A DNA stretch of 64,000 bases from Emcibacter sp. (lineage in GTDB: Bacteria > Pseudomonadota > Alphaproteobacteria > Sphingomonadales > Emcibacteraceae), in NCBI GenBank assembly GCA_021774785.1, contig JAJFIQ010000021.1, positions 1 through 64,000 on the forward strand. The letters are read 5' to 3'. The translations under genes were made by a program, and so were the position numbers. Below, in pieces: positions 19,133-28,588 of this stretch (positions are counted from its first letter, which is position 1; each line of letters begins with the position of its first letter). Under the pieces are notes generated by a model. That model was not told where the DNA came from and did no database searches. It saw only the letters and a program-made list of their open reading frames with translations.

Positions 19133-19606
19133 ATGGTTGAAAAAGTACCGATGACAGCAGAAGGCCACCAGAGGCTGGAAGCGGAATTGAAAATATTAAA
19201 GCATGAACAACGCCCGGCGGTGATCAAGGCGATCGAAGAAGCACGGGCGCATGGTGACCTGTCCGAGAATGCGGAATATCACGCAGCCAAGGAACAGCAG
19301 GGTTTTATCGAATCACGTATCAATGACATTGAAGGCAAGGTAAGCCGCTCGGAAGTCATTGATCCCAGCGACCTTTCCGGCGATAAAGTTGTTTTTGCCG
19401 CGACGGTAAGTATGGCCGATGAAGATGATAAAATTGTTAAATATCAGATCGTTGGCGTCGATGAAGTTGATGTATCGGCGGGAAAAATATCGTATATTTC
19501 GCCCATTGGCCGCGCACTGATTGGCCGCAAAATCGGAGATGAAGTAGAAGTAAAAACCCCGCGCGGTGAAACCTACTACGAAATTACTAAAGTAGAATTC
19601 GTCTAA
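19133..19606 (+). CDS. greA: Transcription elongation factor GreA
   Basis: 157 aa, the standard GreA length. The N-terminal coiled coil (about 1-75) contains the tip motif [15 protein letters not shown], whose acidic residues enter the RNA polymerase secondary channel to stimulate cleavage of backtracked RNA. The C-terminal FKBP-like domain includes [22 protein letters not shown]. It follows carB by 93 bp, a common alphaproteobacterial order. No strong Shine-Dalgarno is visible, but the N-terminus [11 protein letters not shown] fits the family. Confidence 0.97.
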   Translation: MVEKVPMTAEGHQRLEAELKILKHEQRPAVIKAIEEARAHGDLSENAEYHAAKEQQGFIESRINDIEGKVSRSEVIDPSDLSGDKVVFAATVSMADEDDKIVKYQIVGVDEVDVSAGKISYISPIGRALIGRKIGDEVEVKTPRGETYYEITKVEFV

Positions 19607-19633
19607 TTCCTCAAATAGTTGAAATTTTGAGCG

Positions 19634-20116
19634 TTATTCCTCAATAGTACTAACCGGTATGCCGTGCAGTTTCTTGGCACAACGGATGCTGAGGGACGTC
19701 TTTACGCTGTCCACATTGGGGGCAGGGGTTAGTTTTGTGGTTAGAAAACTCTGAAACTGTGCCAGATCGCGGGCAACTATTTTTAAAATAAAATCAATTT
19801 CCCCATTGAGCATATAAGTCTCGCGGACCAACGGCCATTCAGTGACCAGAGCCTCAAATGCCTGAAGGTCACTTTCCGCCTGACTGTGTAGTCCAACCAT
19901 GGCAAATACGGTCAGACCGAATCCCATGGCCTCGGCATCAAGGTCCGCATGGTAACCCCGGATATATCCGGCCTCTTCCAGTGCCCGGACCCGGCGCAGA
20001 CATGGTGGTGCCGTAATGCCCACATTTTCTGCCAGGTCAACATTGGTAATTCGACCATCTTCCTGAAGATTCTCTAAAATACGACAATCAATATCATCTA
20101 GTTTTACACGATGCAT
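19634..20116 (-). CDS. Lrp/AsnC family transcriptional regulator
   Basis: 160 aa. The N-terminal winged helix-turn-helix (about 5-60: LDDIDCRILENLQEDGRITNVDLAENVGITAPPCLRRVRALEEAGYI) is followed by the RAM ligand-binding/oligomerisation domain (about 65-150: VFAMVGLH...VRETYMLNGEIDFILKIVARDL). AAGGAA lies 8 nt before the ATG. The gene is convergent with greA, with 27 bp between stops. The ligand is probably an amino acid, but the regulon cannot be read from the window. Confidence 0.95.
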   Translation of the reverse strand: MHRVKLDDIDCRILENLQEDGRITNVDLAENVGITAPPCLRRVRALEEAGYIRGYHADLDAEAMGFGLTVFAMVGLHSQAESDLQAFEALVTEWPLVRETYMLNGEIDFILKIVARDLAQFQSFLTTKLTPAPNVDSVKTSLSIRCAKKLHGIPVSTIEE

Positions 20117-20447
20117 TCGGTCCGTTCCTTGACGCTTACTTTTCTATTATTTTTATTCTCACATTTAAGAAATCAATCTCCGAAACAAAATATTCCGAAA
20201 TAAAATATCTTAACTGTGACAGATTATATTATAAATTAACTAATTTACACAATAAAATACACGTTTACGTGATATTAATGTGAAATATATAACTTCCTCT
20301 TATGGCCTAACCAATCTTTTAACTGGCTTTCAGGCTAAAAAAAAGATATCTTTTCAAGTGGAGAGCATTATTTTTATTTGTAAGCTAAAGTATAAAACGA
20401 TTACGATCTTTAAGATTACGTTTTAGTAGGCTGGGGAAAGGGACAGA
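20117..20447. other. AT-rich intergenic region between the Lrp-type gene and the DUF2336 kinase
   Basis: 331 bp of very AT-rich sequence without an open frame of note. It must hold the divergent promoters of the lrp-like gene and the kinase-like gene. I could not pick a -35/-10 pair with confidence, and no exact TTAA-N7-TTAA site is present here. Confidence 0.4.
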
Positions 20448-22673
20448 GTGCAGAAAAGAGCCCAGTTTGATGACAGGATTCGTAATCTGATTGCGCTCGC
20501 GCAGGATGGATCCGAACATAGTCGAACCCTTTTATTTTCACATATCAGCGATCTTTTCCTTCAGAGAAGACCAATGGCATCTGCTGTTCAGGTGCGGATG
20601 CTCACGGAGATATTAAAAGAACTTCTGGAACAGGTAGATTTATCTGCCCGAATGGAGGTCGCGGTAGCACTCTATGATTTGACCGACCCACCTGAGGAAC
20701 TCATTAATATCATGTGTGAAGATGTGGTTGAGGTATCAGGCCAGTTGCTTGAGAAAGCAAATCTGCCGGATGAGAAATTGATCCATATCATCCGCTATGG
20801 CACAGAAGCCCACAGAATTCATATTTCCCGACGGTTTGGTCTATCCCCGCTGGTTCGACATGAATTGGAAAAAGCCTATGCGCTGTCAGAGAGCTCAAAG
20901 CTGAAATACAGCCTGAATGAACTCGACAAACAGGCGGAAGATTCTATCCCGGAGATGGATGAGGAAACAACGGCAAATATTCTGGAGTTGTTACGGGCAC
21001 AGAAGATGCACGATAGCTACCCTGATCAGGGGGCAGTCACTTCTCCTGCTGTTGAAGAGGTGCGCAAATCAACAGAAAATTTCTCTCCTGTGGTTCCGGT
21101 GGAATTCTCGGAACATCAGGATGGCAATGAAAGTATATCCGGGCCGACAACCTTAAATCCACCGCCAGAAACGAATATAGAAACGAATGCCAAAAGCCCA
21201 TTTGAAAAGGCTATGGTGGAACGTCTTCGCCCCCATGACATACCCTATAAAGATAACGGGAATATTTTCCCAACGGACATTGCGGCCAATGATGCGGCCT
21301 TACCGGGTAGAGGCAACCCTCAACCAGACAGCACTCTTCAAATGGCAGAAACGTCTGCGGACATGGATGATGATATCTGGCAACAGGTGCAAAAAGCACG
21401 TAGCGAAACCAACAGGCAGCGTGAATTTGTCCGAACTGTTGCCGACTGGTTTTGGGAAGTGGATAGAACCGGCCACCTCAGCTTTATATCAGAAGAAGCC
21501 TTTCTTGTCTTTGGACAGACAGCCCCCGCTCTTATTGGGGAGGATTTTATTTCCCTGTGCGCGATGCCGGAAACGGGTAATGATGTTGATCAGGCGGGAA
21601 GGTCGTTTGAATCTTTGTTTGAACATCGCTCATCTTTTCGCAATGTTCCTTTTTATATTTCCTCACAAAATGAGGAAAAGAATCTTTGGTACATTAGTGC
21701 CATCGCCATATTTGATATCCATACCGGACGTTTTACCGGATTTCGCGGCAGTGCCTGTGCCCAGACGAGTGAAGAACAATTGTCGGTAGCCGATGCCATA
21801 ACAGAAGTTTCTGAGAAAGCTGGCCATCAGGAGGAGGCATTAGAAGACTATATTACCACACAGGCCTTAAAAGCTGTTGCGCAAGATAGTTCACCACAAA
21901 CCGTCTATAGCCAGGAAGAAAAGGTAGCGCAGGGCAACAGTAACGAGGGAGACGCTGAAGAGTTGCTGCATAACCTTTCTCACGAATTCAGGACTCCTTT
22001 AAACGCGATCATTGGCTTTTCAGAAATGATCGATATGGAAACATGGGGACCCGTGAACCAACAATATCATCAGAATATCAAAAATATTCTAACCGCAGCG
22101 GTACAATTGAAAGAGGCCGTTAATGACGTTTTGGATTCAGCCAAACTGGAAGCCGGGCTGATGCAGATTACGCCTGAATCATTTTCTCTGAAATCGGTTT
22201 TGAAAAACTGTCAGGAAAATGTTGAAGCTATGGCGGTCGAGAATAATGTCCAAATGATGGATAACGATAATAATATTGATGTCATTCTGTATAATGACAA
22301 ACAAAGTGTCGAACTATGTTTAACCAAAATGTATGCCAGTATCATCAAAAGAGCCACAGGGGGCGAGACGATAAGCCCATCTGTTCTCATTAATAGTAAT
22401 GCTCAGGTACGAATCGAATTGCCCGTTATTGGGTTCAAAATTGCTGAAAAAGACGCAACAAAAATGTTCCAAAGGCTTAAAACAGAACCTGACGAGCAAA
22501 AAAATATAGCCCCGAGTGACGTAAAATACGAGCCTAAAATATCTTCTGGCTTTGGTTTATCCATCGCACAAAGCCTGGCTCATATGATCGGTGGGGATAT
22601 ATTAATTCATACTGCGCACGGCTATATCACGCATTTAGTACTCACCCTCAGCAATCATGATCCGGCCTCATAA
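20448..22673 (+). CDS. DUF2336-PAS sensor histidine kinase-like protein with decayed ATPase domain
   Basis: 741 aa from a GTG start preceded by AAGGGA. Residues about 1-170 are a DUF2336-type helical repeat domain common in alphaproteobacteria. A low-complexity linker follows, then a PAS domain (about 325-440: ADWFWEVDRTGHLSFISEEAF) and a HisKA helix with phospho-acceptor H512 (NLSHEFRTPLNAIIGFSEM). The catalytic domain is abnormal. The N-box Asn is absent (LCLTKMYASIIKRA), the DxGxG of G1 is absent (PVIGFKIAEKD), yet the G2 stretch SGFGLSIAQSLAHMIGGDI is kept. There are no membrane segments, so it is cytosolic. It may accept phosphate from another kinase. It precedes the Tad locus. Confidence 0.8.
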   Translation: MQKRAQFDDRIRNLIALAQDGSEHSRTLLFSHISDLFLQRRPMASAVQVRMLTEILKELLEQVDLSARMEVAVALYDLTDPPEELINIMCEDVVEVSGQLLEKANLPDEKLIHIIRYGTEAHRIHISRRFGLSPLVRHELEKAYALSESSKLKYSLNELDKQAEDSIPEMDEETTANILELLRAQKMHDSYPDQGAVTSPAVEEVRKSTENFSPVVPVEFSEHQDGNESISGPTTLNPPPETNIETNAKSPFEKAMVERLRPHDIPYKDNGNIFPTDIAANDAALPGRGNPQPDSTLQMAETSADMDDDIWQQVQKARSETNRQREFVRTVADWFWEVDRTGHLSFISEEAFLVFGQTAPALIGEDFISLCAMPETGNDVDQAGRSFESLFEHRSSFRNVPFYISSQNEEKNLWYISAIAIFDIHTGRFTGFRGSACAQTSEEQLSVADAITEVSEKAGHQEEALEDYITTQALKAVAQDSSPQTVYSQEEKVAQGNSNEGDAEELLHNLSHEFRTPLNAIIGFSEMIDMETWGPVNQQYHQNIKNILTAAVQLKEAVNDVLDSAKLEAGLMQITPESFSLKSVLKNCQENVEAMAVENNVQMMDNDNNIDVILYNDKQSVELCLTKMYASIIKRATGGETISPSVLINSNAQVRIELPVIGFKIAEKDATKMFQRLKTEPDEQKNIAPSDVKYEPKISSGFGLSIAQSLAHMIGGDILIHTAHGYITHLVLTLSNHDPAS

Positions 22674-22795
22674 GCTGCTGAATCACTTGCTTTTTCCCTT
22701 TTTTGCTACTTATCAGAATACTTGGGTTGCCTGTATCGCAATAATTTACATCTAATTTTAGACAATTTTGATGTAGCCTGATCATGAAGACTTAG

Positions 22796-22810
22796 TTAAA
22801 ATTTCATTAA
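22796..22810. promoter_or_regulatory. Candidate CtrA-binding site upstream of flp
   Basis: TTAA (22796-22799), 7 bp, TTAA (22807-22810) is an exact match to the CtrA consensus, 138 bp upstream of the pilin ATG. Pilin genes are CtrA-controlled in Caulobacter. In AT-rich DNA such a site also arises by chance, so the support is positional. Confidence 0.5.
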
Positions 22811-22947
22811 TATTAATCTTATAACTATATGTAATTAAAAAAGAATTTCTAATTCATATTAACCTTTTATTCATATGTGCCATGCATATTAGGATCACAA
22901 TTTCGGCTTTGAGTAACTATTTAATACGACACATAGGAGATTTAGAA

Positions 22948-23127
22948 ATGAGAAAATTTTTTACTAAACTACGTAAATCGGAAAAAGGCGCGACTGCTAT
23001 TGAATATGGTCTGATTGCTGCTTTGATCGCCGTTGCAATTATTACTGTTCTCGGACAGGTTGGTGGACAGCTGAATACTACATTCACATCAATCAACAGC
23101 AGCCTTGCTGGTGCAAGCACACCATAA
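22948..23127 (+). CDS. flp: Flp-type IVb pilin (first copy)
   Basis: 59 aa from the ATG at 22948, chosen because TAGGAGA precedes it by 7 nt; the frame extends upstream to 22882 without need. It has a short basic leader (MRKFFTKLRKSEKG) and the prepilin cleavage motif G-ATAIEY with Glu at +5 and Tyr at +6. A single hydrophobic helix (GLIAALIAVAIITVLGQVGG) and a short polar tail complete it. It is the major pilin subunit of Tad pili, processed by CpaA. The following hairpin probably makes its transcript the most abundant of the locus. Confidence 0.93.
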   Translation: MRKFFTKLRKSEKGATAIEYGLIAALIAVAIITVLGQVGGQLNTTFTSINSSLAGASTP

Positions 23128-23159
23128 TATAACATCGTTATGATGACATAATTAATTTT

Positions 23160-23204
23160 AAACAGAGGCCTTGGATAAAACGTTCAATGCCTCTGTTTTC
23201 ATTT
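23160..23204 (+). terminator. Terminator-like hairpin between the two pilin genes
   Basis: AACAGAGGC (23161-23169) pairs exactly with GCCTCTGTT (23189-23197), with a loop of 19 nt and a T-rich tail to 23204. It lies 33 bp after the first pilin stop and 20 bp before the second pilin start, so it may act as a partial terminator or mRNA stabiliser. Confidence 0.6.
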
Positions 23205-23224
23205 TCACGGTGAGGGTTGTGATC

Positions 23225-23407
23225 ATGAGTAGAAAAATTGTCAAAAAAATTCTTTCGAGTGAGGCCGGGGCAACAGCAGTAGAATATGCCTTGATTGCCG
23301 CGTTGGTTTTCCTTGCATCTGCGGGAGCTATTACTGCCATGAGCAGTACTTTCCAAACTGTATTTACAGATAGTTTCACAAGTATTACCAGCGCTATGGC
23401 GGAATGA
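23225..23407 (+). CDS. Flp-type IVb pilin (second copy)
   Basis: 60 aa from the ATG at 23225, preceded by GTGAGGG at 8 nt. The leader MSRKIVKKILSSEAG is followed by the cleavage site G-ATAVEY and the hydrophobic helix ALIAALVFLASAGAITAM. The distal part differs from the first pilin (FQTVFTDSFTSITSAMAE), so the two are diverged paralogues and this one may be a minor or alternative pilin. Confidence 0.9.
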   Translation: MSRKIVKKILSSEAGATAVEYALIAALVFLASAGAITAMSSTFQTVFTDSFTSITSAMAE

Positions 23408-23635
23408 CTGAACGTTAAACTTCCTTGCGGTATAAAACCCCTGTTAACCATCTTGCTTTTTTGCAGACTGTACCTCAGGCTTAACAGATTGATATTGCCA
23501 TATAACGTAGGGCAACAAATACCCTTCATTCGATGTTACGCCCTATATAAATATGGGTAACCAGTAAATTGAACATGGTTAACGAAAAAAACATCTTTTC
23601 TCTATATTTTCAAAATAAATACTATTCTCAAATAG

Positions 23636-24178
23636 ATGGAAACCACAGTTTTGTTAACTATAGTAACGCTTTTTTTATTTTCTTTGCTCATGGGTTGGGC
23701 TGCTTATACTGATTTGGTAAGCCTTACCCTATCCAACAGACTTTGCATCGCAACAGCATTGCTATATCCGATTTATCTTTTCGCAACATATATGGATGGT
23801 AATGGCTTGCCCATGATGGATATTGTGATCTCTCTGGGGATCGCAGCCGTTATATTTATTGTCTGTGTCGGATTTTTCGCGCTCAATATTATGGGGGGCG
23901 GGGATGTGAAATTAATTCCTGCCGTCGCGCTTTGGGCCGGCACAGCCCATGTATTAAACTATTTGCTTATCACTTCTGTGATTGGTGGCTTGTTTGCGGC
24001 GGCAATTATTGTCAGAAATCGCATAAAAGAGTCAAAATATTACAAATCTTCAGTAAATATAAACCTCTCCGTGGCAGAAAAGATGGATAGCGCGGTTCCT
24101 TATGGTGTCGGTATCGCTATCGGCGGACTTTATGTGGCTTATCAGTTATTTACCACATTTGATTATAGGGCGGCTTAA
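23636..24178 (+). CDS. cpaA: Prepilin peptidase CpaA/TadV (A24 family)
   Basis: 180 aa, about five transmembrane helices. Aspartate D26 in WAAYTDLVSLTLSNR and D90 in the MGGGDVKL motif form the catalytic pair of A24 aspartic peptidases. It cleaves the basic leaders of the Flp pilins at the inner membrane. It is short, lacks the methyltransferase domain of PilD, and so fits CpaA/TadV. It begins about 230 bp after the second pilin and 25 bp before cpaB. Confidence 0.92.
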   Translation: METTVLLTIVTLFLFSLLMGWAAYTDLVSLTLSNRLCIATALLYPIYLFATYMDGNGLPMMDIVISLGIAAVIFIVCVGFFALNIMGGGDVKLIPAVALWAGTAHVLNYLLITSVIGGLFAAAIIVRNRIKESKYYKSSVNINLSVAEKMDSAVPYGVGIAIGGLYVAYQLFTTFDYRAA

Positions 24179-24203
24179 GGACCGTAAAACAAGGATTGTA
24201 TAA

Positions 24204-25154
24204 ATGAATATAAATATAAGAAGCGTCGTACTGATTGGGATTGCATTGCTGATTGCAGGGGTGACAGCTATGCTTGCCAGAAACCTTGTTAGCACACCAC
24301 CAGAGCCGGGCGAGCAACAAGTGGTTGTTCAGGTTGTAGACTCTAAAATGAAAATTTTGGTGGCGGCAATTAATATGCCTGTTGGTCACTTTATTAAGCG
24401 TGAAGATATGGTTTGGCAATCCTGGCCGGATGAAACTGTTCATGATAGATATATTCAGCAAGACTCTGAAATTAATATAGAATCTCTGGTCGGGGCCGTT
24501 TCAGTTTATCCCATTTCTTCCGGTGAGCCGATTTTGGATACGCGCCTGGTAAAACCCGGAAACAGAGGGTTCATGTCAGCCGTTTTGCCTTCTGGTATGC
24601 GGGCCATATCCGTGCGTATTACCGCGACGACCGGCAATGCGGGTTTTGTCTTTCCGGGTGACCGTGTAGACATCCTGCTTACCCATCAGATTGAAATTGA
24701 AAATAAAGACCGAAAGAAGGCCCGCGTGAGCGAAACAGTATTGAGGAACATTCGGGTTCTGGCCATAAATCAGAGTACCGATAACCCCACGCATACCCCT
24801 TCGATCGGGAAAACGGCAACGCTGGAAGTGTCGCCAAAAGATGCGGAAAAAATCTCATTAATAAAAAATATGGGTGAGTTAACCCTGATTCTAAGAAGTT
24901 TGGGTAAAAGCGAAGATGAAAATACACAGCAGGCAGCTGCAGACAAGCAGACATATACCTGGGACAGTGACGTTAGCAAACAACTTTCCGGTTCAAGTGG
25001 TTCCGGCGGTAAGAATTATACCGTTAACGTTTTTCGCGGTGGTCTGAAAAAAGCAAAAAGCAATAAAGTTGACTTTAATAAACTACTGAACAATGCACTT
25101 AACTCAGAGGAAAATGATGAAAGTGGAGAAGACACAGAGGGAACAGACCAATGA
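24204..25154 (+). CDS. cpaB: Flp pilus assembly protein CpaB/RcpC
   Basis: 316 aa with one N-terminal transmembrane helix (about 8-24). A SAF-type domain follows (about 50-110: KILVAAINMPVGHFIKREDMVWQSWP) and then the RcpC/CpaB beta domain (MRAISVRITATTGNAGFVFPGDRVDILLTH, about 130-160). It is periplasmic and is thought to join the secretin to the inner-membrane parts of the Tad machine. The C-terminus is acidic and low-complexity. It overlaps cpaC by 4 bp. Confidence 0.93.
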   Translation: MNINIRSVVLIGIALLIAGVTAMLARNLVSTPPEPGEQQVVVQVVDSKMKILVAAINMPVGHFIKREDMVWQSWPDETVHDRYIQQDSEINIESLVGAVSVYPISSGEPILDTRLVKPGNRGFMSAVLPSGMRAISVRITATTGNAGFVFPGDRVDILLTHQIEIENKDRKKARVSETVLRNIRVLAINQSTDNPTHTPSIGKTATLEVSPKDAEKISLIKNMGELTLILRSLGKSEDENTQQAAADKQTYTWDSDVSKQLSGSSGSGGKNYTVNVFRGGLKKAKSNKVDFNKLLNNALNSEENDESGEDTEGTDQ

Positions 25155-26605
25155 TAAATAATTTGGTACAAATATTATTCCATACTCTCGAAAAATGGGT
25201 GAAATGCTTCTTTATAGTGGCCTTAGCTCTGCCTGTGCTGTCATTTTCAATGACGAACACTGTGGCAGCTAAAGAACAGGAAAAGCAAAGTATTGAAGTT
25301 GGCAAAGGTACTTTAATAAGGTTTAAAGAACCGGTTCATAATGTTTTTGTTGCCAATTCCAGCATTGCCGACCTGCAGGTTAAGTCACCAACGCTGGTAT
25401 ATATCTATGGTAAAAGTCAAGGTGAAACCAATCTTTATGCGGTTACCGAAGATGACAGGGTGATTTATGAAGGAACTATTTCTGTCAATCATAACCTCGG
25501 TAGTCTTGAAGCGGCCCTTAATCATGTCATTCCTGATGCCAGTATTCAGGTCAAATCCTATGAAGGTCTGCTCGTTCTGACGGGCAATGTCGATAGTGCC
25601 GTTGAGGCAGAAGATGCCCGTCGTATGGCGGAAGAATTCATTGGTAAGAAAAGCACTATCATTAACAAGCTTGAGATTGCTACGCCGGTTCAGGTTAACC
25701 TGCGTGTTAGAATCGCTGAAATTGGTCGTGATACTAAAAAGAAACTTGGTTTTAACTGGGAAAATCTTTTTGCCAGCGGCAGCACAGCCATTGGTATGGT
25801 TCAAGGTGCCAATGTGGTTAATTTAATACCAGACCCAACCGGTCTTCCTAACAGCCTGATTAAAGAATTTGCAGTTCAGGGGCGTGGTATAAACAGCTTG
25901 TTTAGTGGTTTTACTGCGGGCAACTTCGATATTAATTTTATTATTGATGCCTTGGAAACAGAAGGCGTCCTATCCATTCTTGCGGAACCAAATCTAACAA
26001 CCCAGTCTGGGGAACCAGCTTATTTTCTAGCCGGTGGTGAATATCCGGTACCGACACTTGATGATGGTCAGGTGGTTATTGAATTTAAGGAATTCGGGGT
26101 TTCCCTGGAATTTACACCGGTGGTTCTGGGCAATGGCCAGATCAATATGCGTATTAAACCGGAAGTCAGTCAGCTGTCTTCAAACGGTGCTATTACCCTT
26201 CAGGGATTTAATATTCCGGCCCTGAGCACACGGCGGGTTGAAACAAGCGTTGAGCTGGGAAGTGGCCAGAGTTTTGCCATTGCCGGGTTGCTTCAAAACA
26301 GCGTCACCCATGATCTAGAGAAATTCCCTTGGCTCGGTGACATACCGATTCTCGGTGCTTTGTTCAGATCCAGCGAATTTAGACGTCAGGAAACGGAACT
26401 GGTTATCATTGTAACGCCTTACATTGTGGAGCCTCATAATGGTGGAACCATGCCGTTGCCCACTGATGGTTTTCAGGTGCCCAATGATTATGACCGTTAT
26501 GTCAAGGGTCAGTCATATGCCACTAAAAAAACAGACATGCCCCCTCCCGTGCAAGGTAAAGGCGGACACAAGCTGAAAAGTGCAGCTGGCTTCATTCTGG
26601 ATTAG
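25151..26605 (+). CDS. cpaC: Tad secretin CpaC/RcpA
   Basis: 484 aa with a signal sequence in the first 40 residues. The N-terminal pilus/BON-like domain (about 45-170: IEVGKGTLIRFKEPVHNVFVANSSIADLQV) precedes the secretin core (about 185-425), which includes LSILAEPNLTTQSGEPAYFLAGGEYPVP and the conserved VPWLGDIPILGALF-like segment (FPWLGDIPILGALFRS). It forms the outer-membrane channel for the pilus. It is translationally coupled to cpaB. Confidence 0.95.
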   Translation: MINNLVQILFHTLEKWVKCFFIVALALPVLSFSMTNTVAAKEQEKQSIEVGKGTLIRFKEPVHNVFVANSSIADLQVKSPTLVYIYGKSQGETNLYAVTEDDRVIYEGTISVNHNLGSLEAALNHVIPDASIQVKSYEGLLVLTGNVDSAVEAEDARRMAEEFIGKKSTIINKLEIATPVQVNLRVRIAEIGRDTKKKLGFNWENLFASGSTAIGMVQGANVVNLIPDPTGLPNSLIKEFAVQGRGINSLFSGFTAGNFDINFIIDALETEGVLSILAEPNLTTQSGEPAYFLAGGEYPVPTLDDGQVVIEFKEFGVSLEFTPVVLGNGQINMRIKPEVSQLSSNGAITLQGFNIPALSTRRVETSVELGSGQSFAIAGLLQNSVTHDLEKFPWLGDIPILGALFRSSEFRRQETELVIIVTPYIVEPHNGGTMPLPTDGFQVPNDYDRYVKGQSYATKKTDMPPPVQGKGGHKLKSAAGFILD

Positions 26606-26617
26606 GGAAGAAAGATA

Positions 26618-27283
26618 ATGAAAAAAATATTGATGAAAAAAGTTATGAATTATATTTCTGTTATGGCCTGTCTGGTGCTTGCCAGTTGCAGTGGCGCGGC
26701 AAATTTCGCCGACGGCGACAACCAGAAACGGAATGAAGTACAAATGGTCAAAATACCATTGATGGTTACTTTTGCTTCGGATAGTGCAACTCTGTCCGGT
26801 GAGAGCATTGCAAATCTGGACAGGTTTATGATGCGAAGTGATGTATCCTACGGCGATGAACTGAGCATGGATTTCCCCCTGAACAGAGATGGTAGCCTGT
26901 CTGAAATGAGCCAAAAAAGAATGGCTTACATGGCAGAATATTTGAAAGGGCGTGGATTACATCTGTCCGCTGAAGTGACCCCATATGGTATGAGTCCAGA
27001 GGCGGACCAGGCGCGGTTTCTGATTTCTCGCTATGTGGTTACTCCGCCCACATGCGGTAACTGGTCGCAACCGTCCACAGGCAATTATGGTAATGCCAGC
27101 CTGCCGGAAATTGGCTGTGCTAATCAGGCAAATCTGGGACTTATGGTTGCCAATCCACGTGATTTGATAACCGGTGCGACTACGGGTGCGATAGATACGG
27201 AAAGTGCAGCGAAGGCCGTCCTTACCTTTAGAACAAAGAAACCCACAAAATTGTCCAAAAATTCTAAAAAAAGTAGCAAATAA
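26618..27283 (+). CDS. cpaD: Pilus assembly lipoprotein CpaD
   Basis: 221 aa. A lipoprotein signal ends in the lipobox LASC (Cys near residue 26). The body matches CpaD: PLMVTFASDSATLSGESIANLDRFM early and TPPTCGNWSQPSTGNYGNASLPEIGCANQANLGLMVANPRDLI near the C-terminus. CpaD is an outer-membrane lipoprotein that helps localise the secretin. The last 20 residues are Lys/Ser-rich. It lies 12 bp after cpaC and 12 bp before cpaE. Confidence 0.93.
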   Translation: MKKILMKKVMNYISVMACLVLASCSGAANFADGDNQKRNEVQMVKIPLMVTFASDSATLSGESIANLDRFMMRSDVSYGDELSMDFPLNRDGSLSEMSQKRMAYMAEYLKGRGLHLSAEVTPYGMSPEADQARFLISRYVVTPPTCGNWSQPSTGNYGNASLPEIGCANQANLGLMVANPRDLITGATTGAIDTESAAKAVLTFRTKKPTKLSKNSKKSSK

Positions 27284-27295
27284 CAGGAATAGATC

Positions 27296-28534
27296 ATGAG
27301 CATCGCTTCACTGCTGAAAAATAATGAAACTGTCGAAGATGAATTCGAGGCCTACGTCTGTGATGATGAAATAACACAGGCTCTACTACCTGTTCTCAAT
27401 GAACGGGAATGGGCACCGTCTCTGATTAAAAAGGGTGGTATTGAAAATGCTATCAGAACGTTGGCGACAGCCACACCCCCCAAATTCTTGTTTGTTGATT
27501 TGTCAAAATCTAAAGAACCTATGGATGATATGAATGCACTTGCCGAAGTGTGTGAACCGGGCACAATGGTGATTGCGATCGGAAAGAAGAATGATGTTGG
27601 CCTCTATCGTGAACTGATTAATTCAGGTGTGCAGGAGTATCTGGTTAAGCCAGTAACAACGGATCAAATAAGGGAATGTATTCTGACAGCAGAAAACACC
27701 CTGCGAATGTCAGTTGAGCCAGAAGTTCAGGTAACTGAGAGCGAAACAGATAAGCTGATTGCCATCGTTGGCATGAGGGGTGGGGTTGGTGCCAGTACAT
27801 TGGCCAGTAGCTGCGCCTGGATCATCGCCAATGACATGAACCGTAATACAGCTATTCTTGATATGGATATTTATTTCGGTACAGATGCGTTGACATTTGA
27901 TCTGGAGCCGGGGCGTGGCTTGTGTGATGCTCTGGAAAACCCAAGCCGTATTGACGGGCTGTTCATTGAGCGTGCCATGATACGCCAAAGTGAAAATCTG
28001 TCAATTTTGGGGTCTGAAGCTTCTTTGAATGATCCTACTTATACCGACCCATCAGCAATGAGCCATTTGTTGTCGGAACTGAAGCATAATTTTAATTACG
28101 TTATTATGGATCTTCCGCGAAATATGGCAGCAGAATACCCCTTGATGCTATCAGAAGCAGATGAAATTATTTTGGTCTCTGATCTAACACTGGCTTCGGC
28201 GCGTGACGTTATTCGCTTTTTAGCATTATGCAAAACCGTTGCACCGGGTACAAATATCAAGGTTGTTCTGAATAAGGTTGCCGGTGCCGGCATGGTTGAA
28301 GTCGATAAGAAGGATTTTGAAGCCTCCATTGAACGTGAGGTTGATTGGGAAATTCCCTTTGATCCAAAACTGATGATACAGGTTTCCCGCGCTGGCAAAC
28401 CACTGCCTCAGGCTGCTAAATTGAGCAAAGTTGTCAAGGCTATCAAGGTTATCAGTACGTATATTACGGGCGATAAATCAGAAAACTCTAAAGAATCATT
28501 TTGGAAAAAATTGACAACTGGACCCAAGAAATAA
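27296..28534 (+). CDS. cpaE: Pilus localisation ATPase-like protein CpaE/TadZ
   Basis: 412 aa. An N-terminal receiver-like domain (about 15-140) precedes a MinD/ParA-type domain (about 150-390). The P-loop reads GMRGGVGAST (about 159-168) instead of KGGxGKST, as in other alphaproteobacterial CpaE proteins, so hydrolysis may be weak. NTAILDMDIYFG and YVIMDLPRN are the switch regions. CpaE homologues position the Tad machine at the cell pole. Confidence 0.93.
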   Translation: MSIASLLKNNETVEDEFEAYVCDDEITQALLPVLNEREWAPSLIKKGGIENAIRTLATATPPKFLFVDLSKSKEPMDDMNALAEVCEPGTMVIAIGKKNDVGLYRELINSGVQEYLVKPVTTDQIRECILTAENTLRMSVEPEVQVTESETDKLIAIVGMRGGVGASTLASSCAWIIANDMNRNTAILDMDIYFGTDALTFDLEPGRGLCDALENPSRIDGLFIERAMIRQSENLSILGSEASLNDPTYTDPSAMSHLLSELKHNFNYVIMDLPRNMAAEYPLMLSEADEIILVSDLTLASARDVIRFLALCKTVAPGTNIKVVLNKVAGAGMVEVDKKDFEASIEREVDWEIPFDPKLMIQVSRAGKPLPQAAKLSKVVKAIKVISTYITGDKSENSKESFWKKLTTGPKK

Positions 28535-28588
28535 ACAGAAAAAGAGTTAACCCAGAAAGTAATTTACATCGTAAAATCGTGAGAAAAA

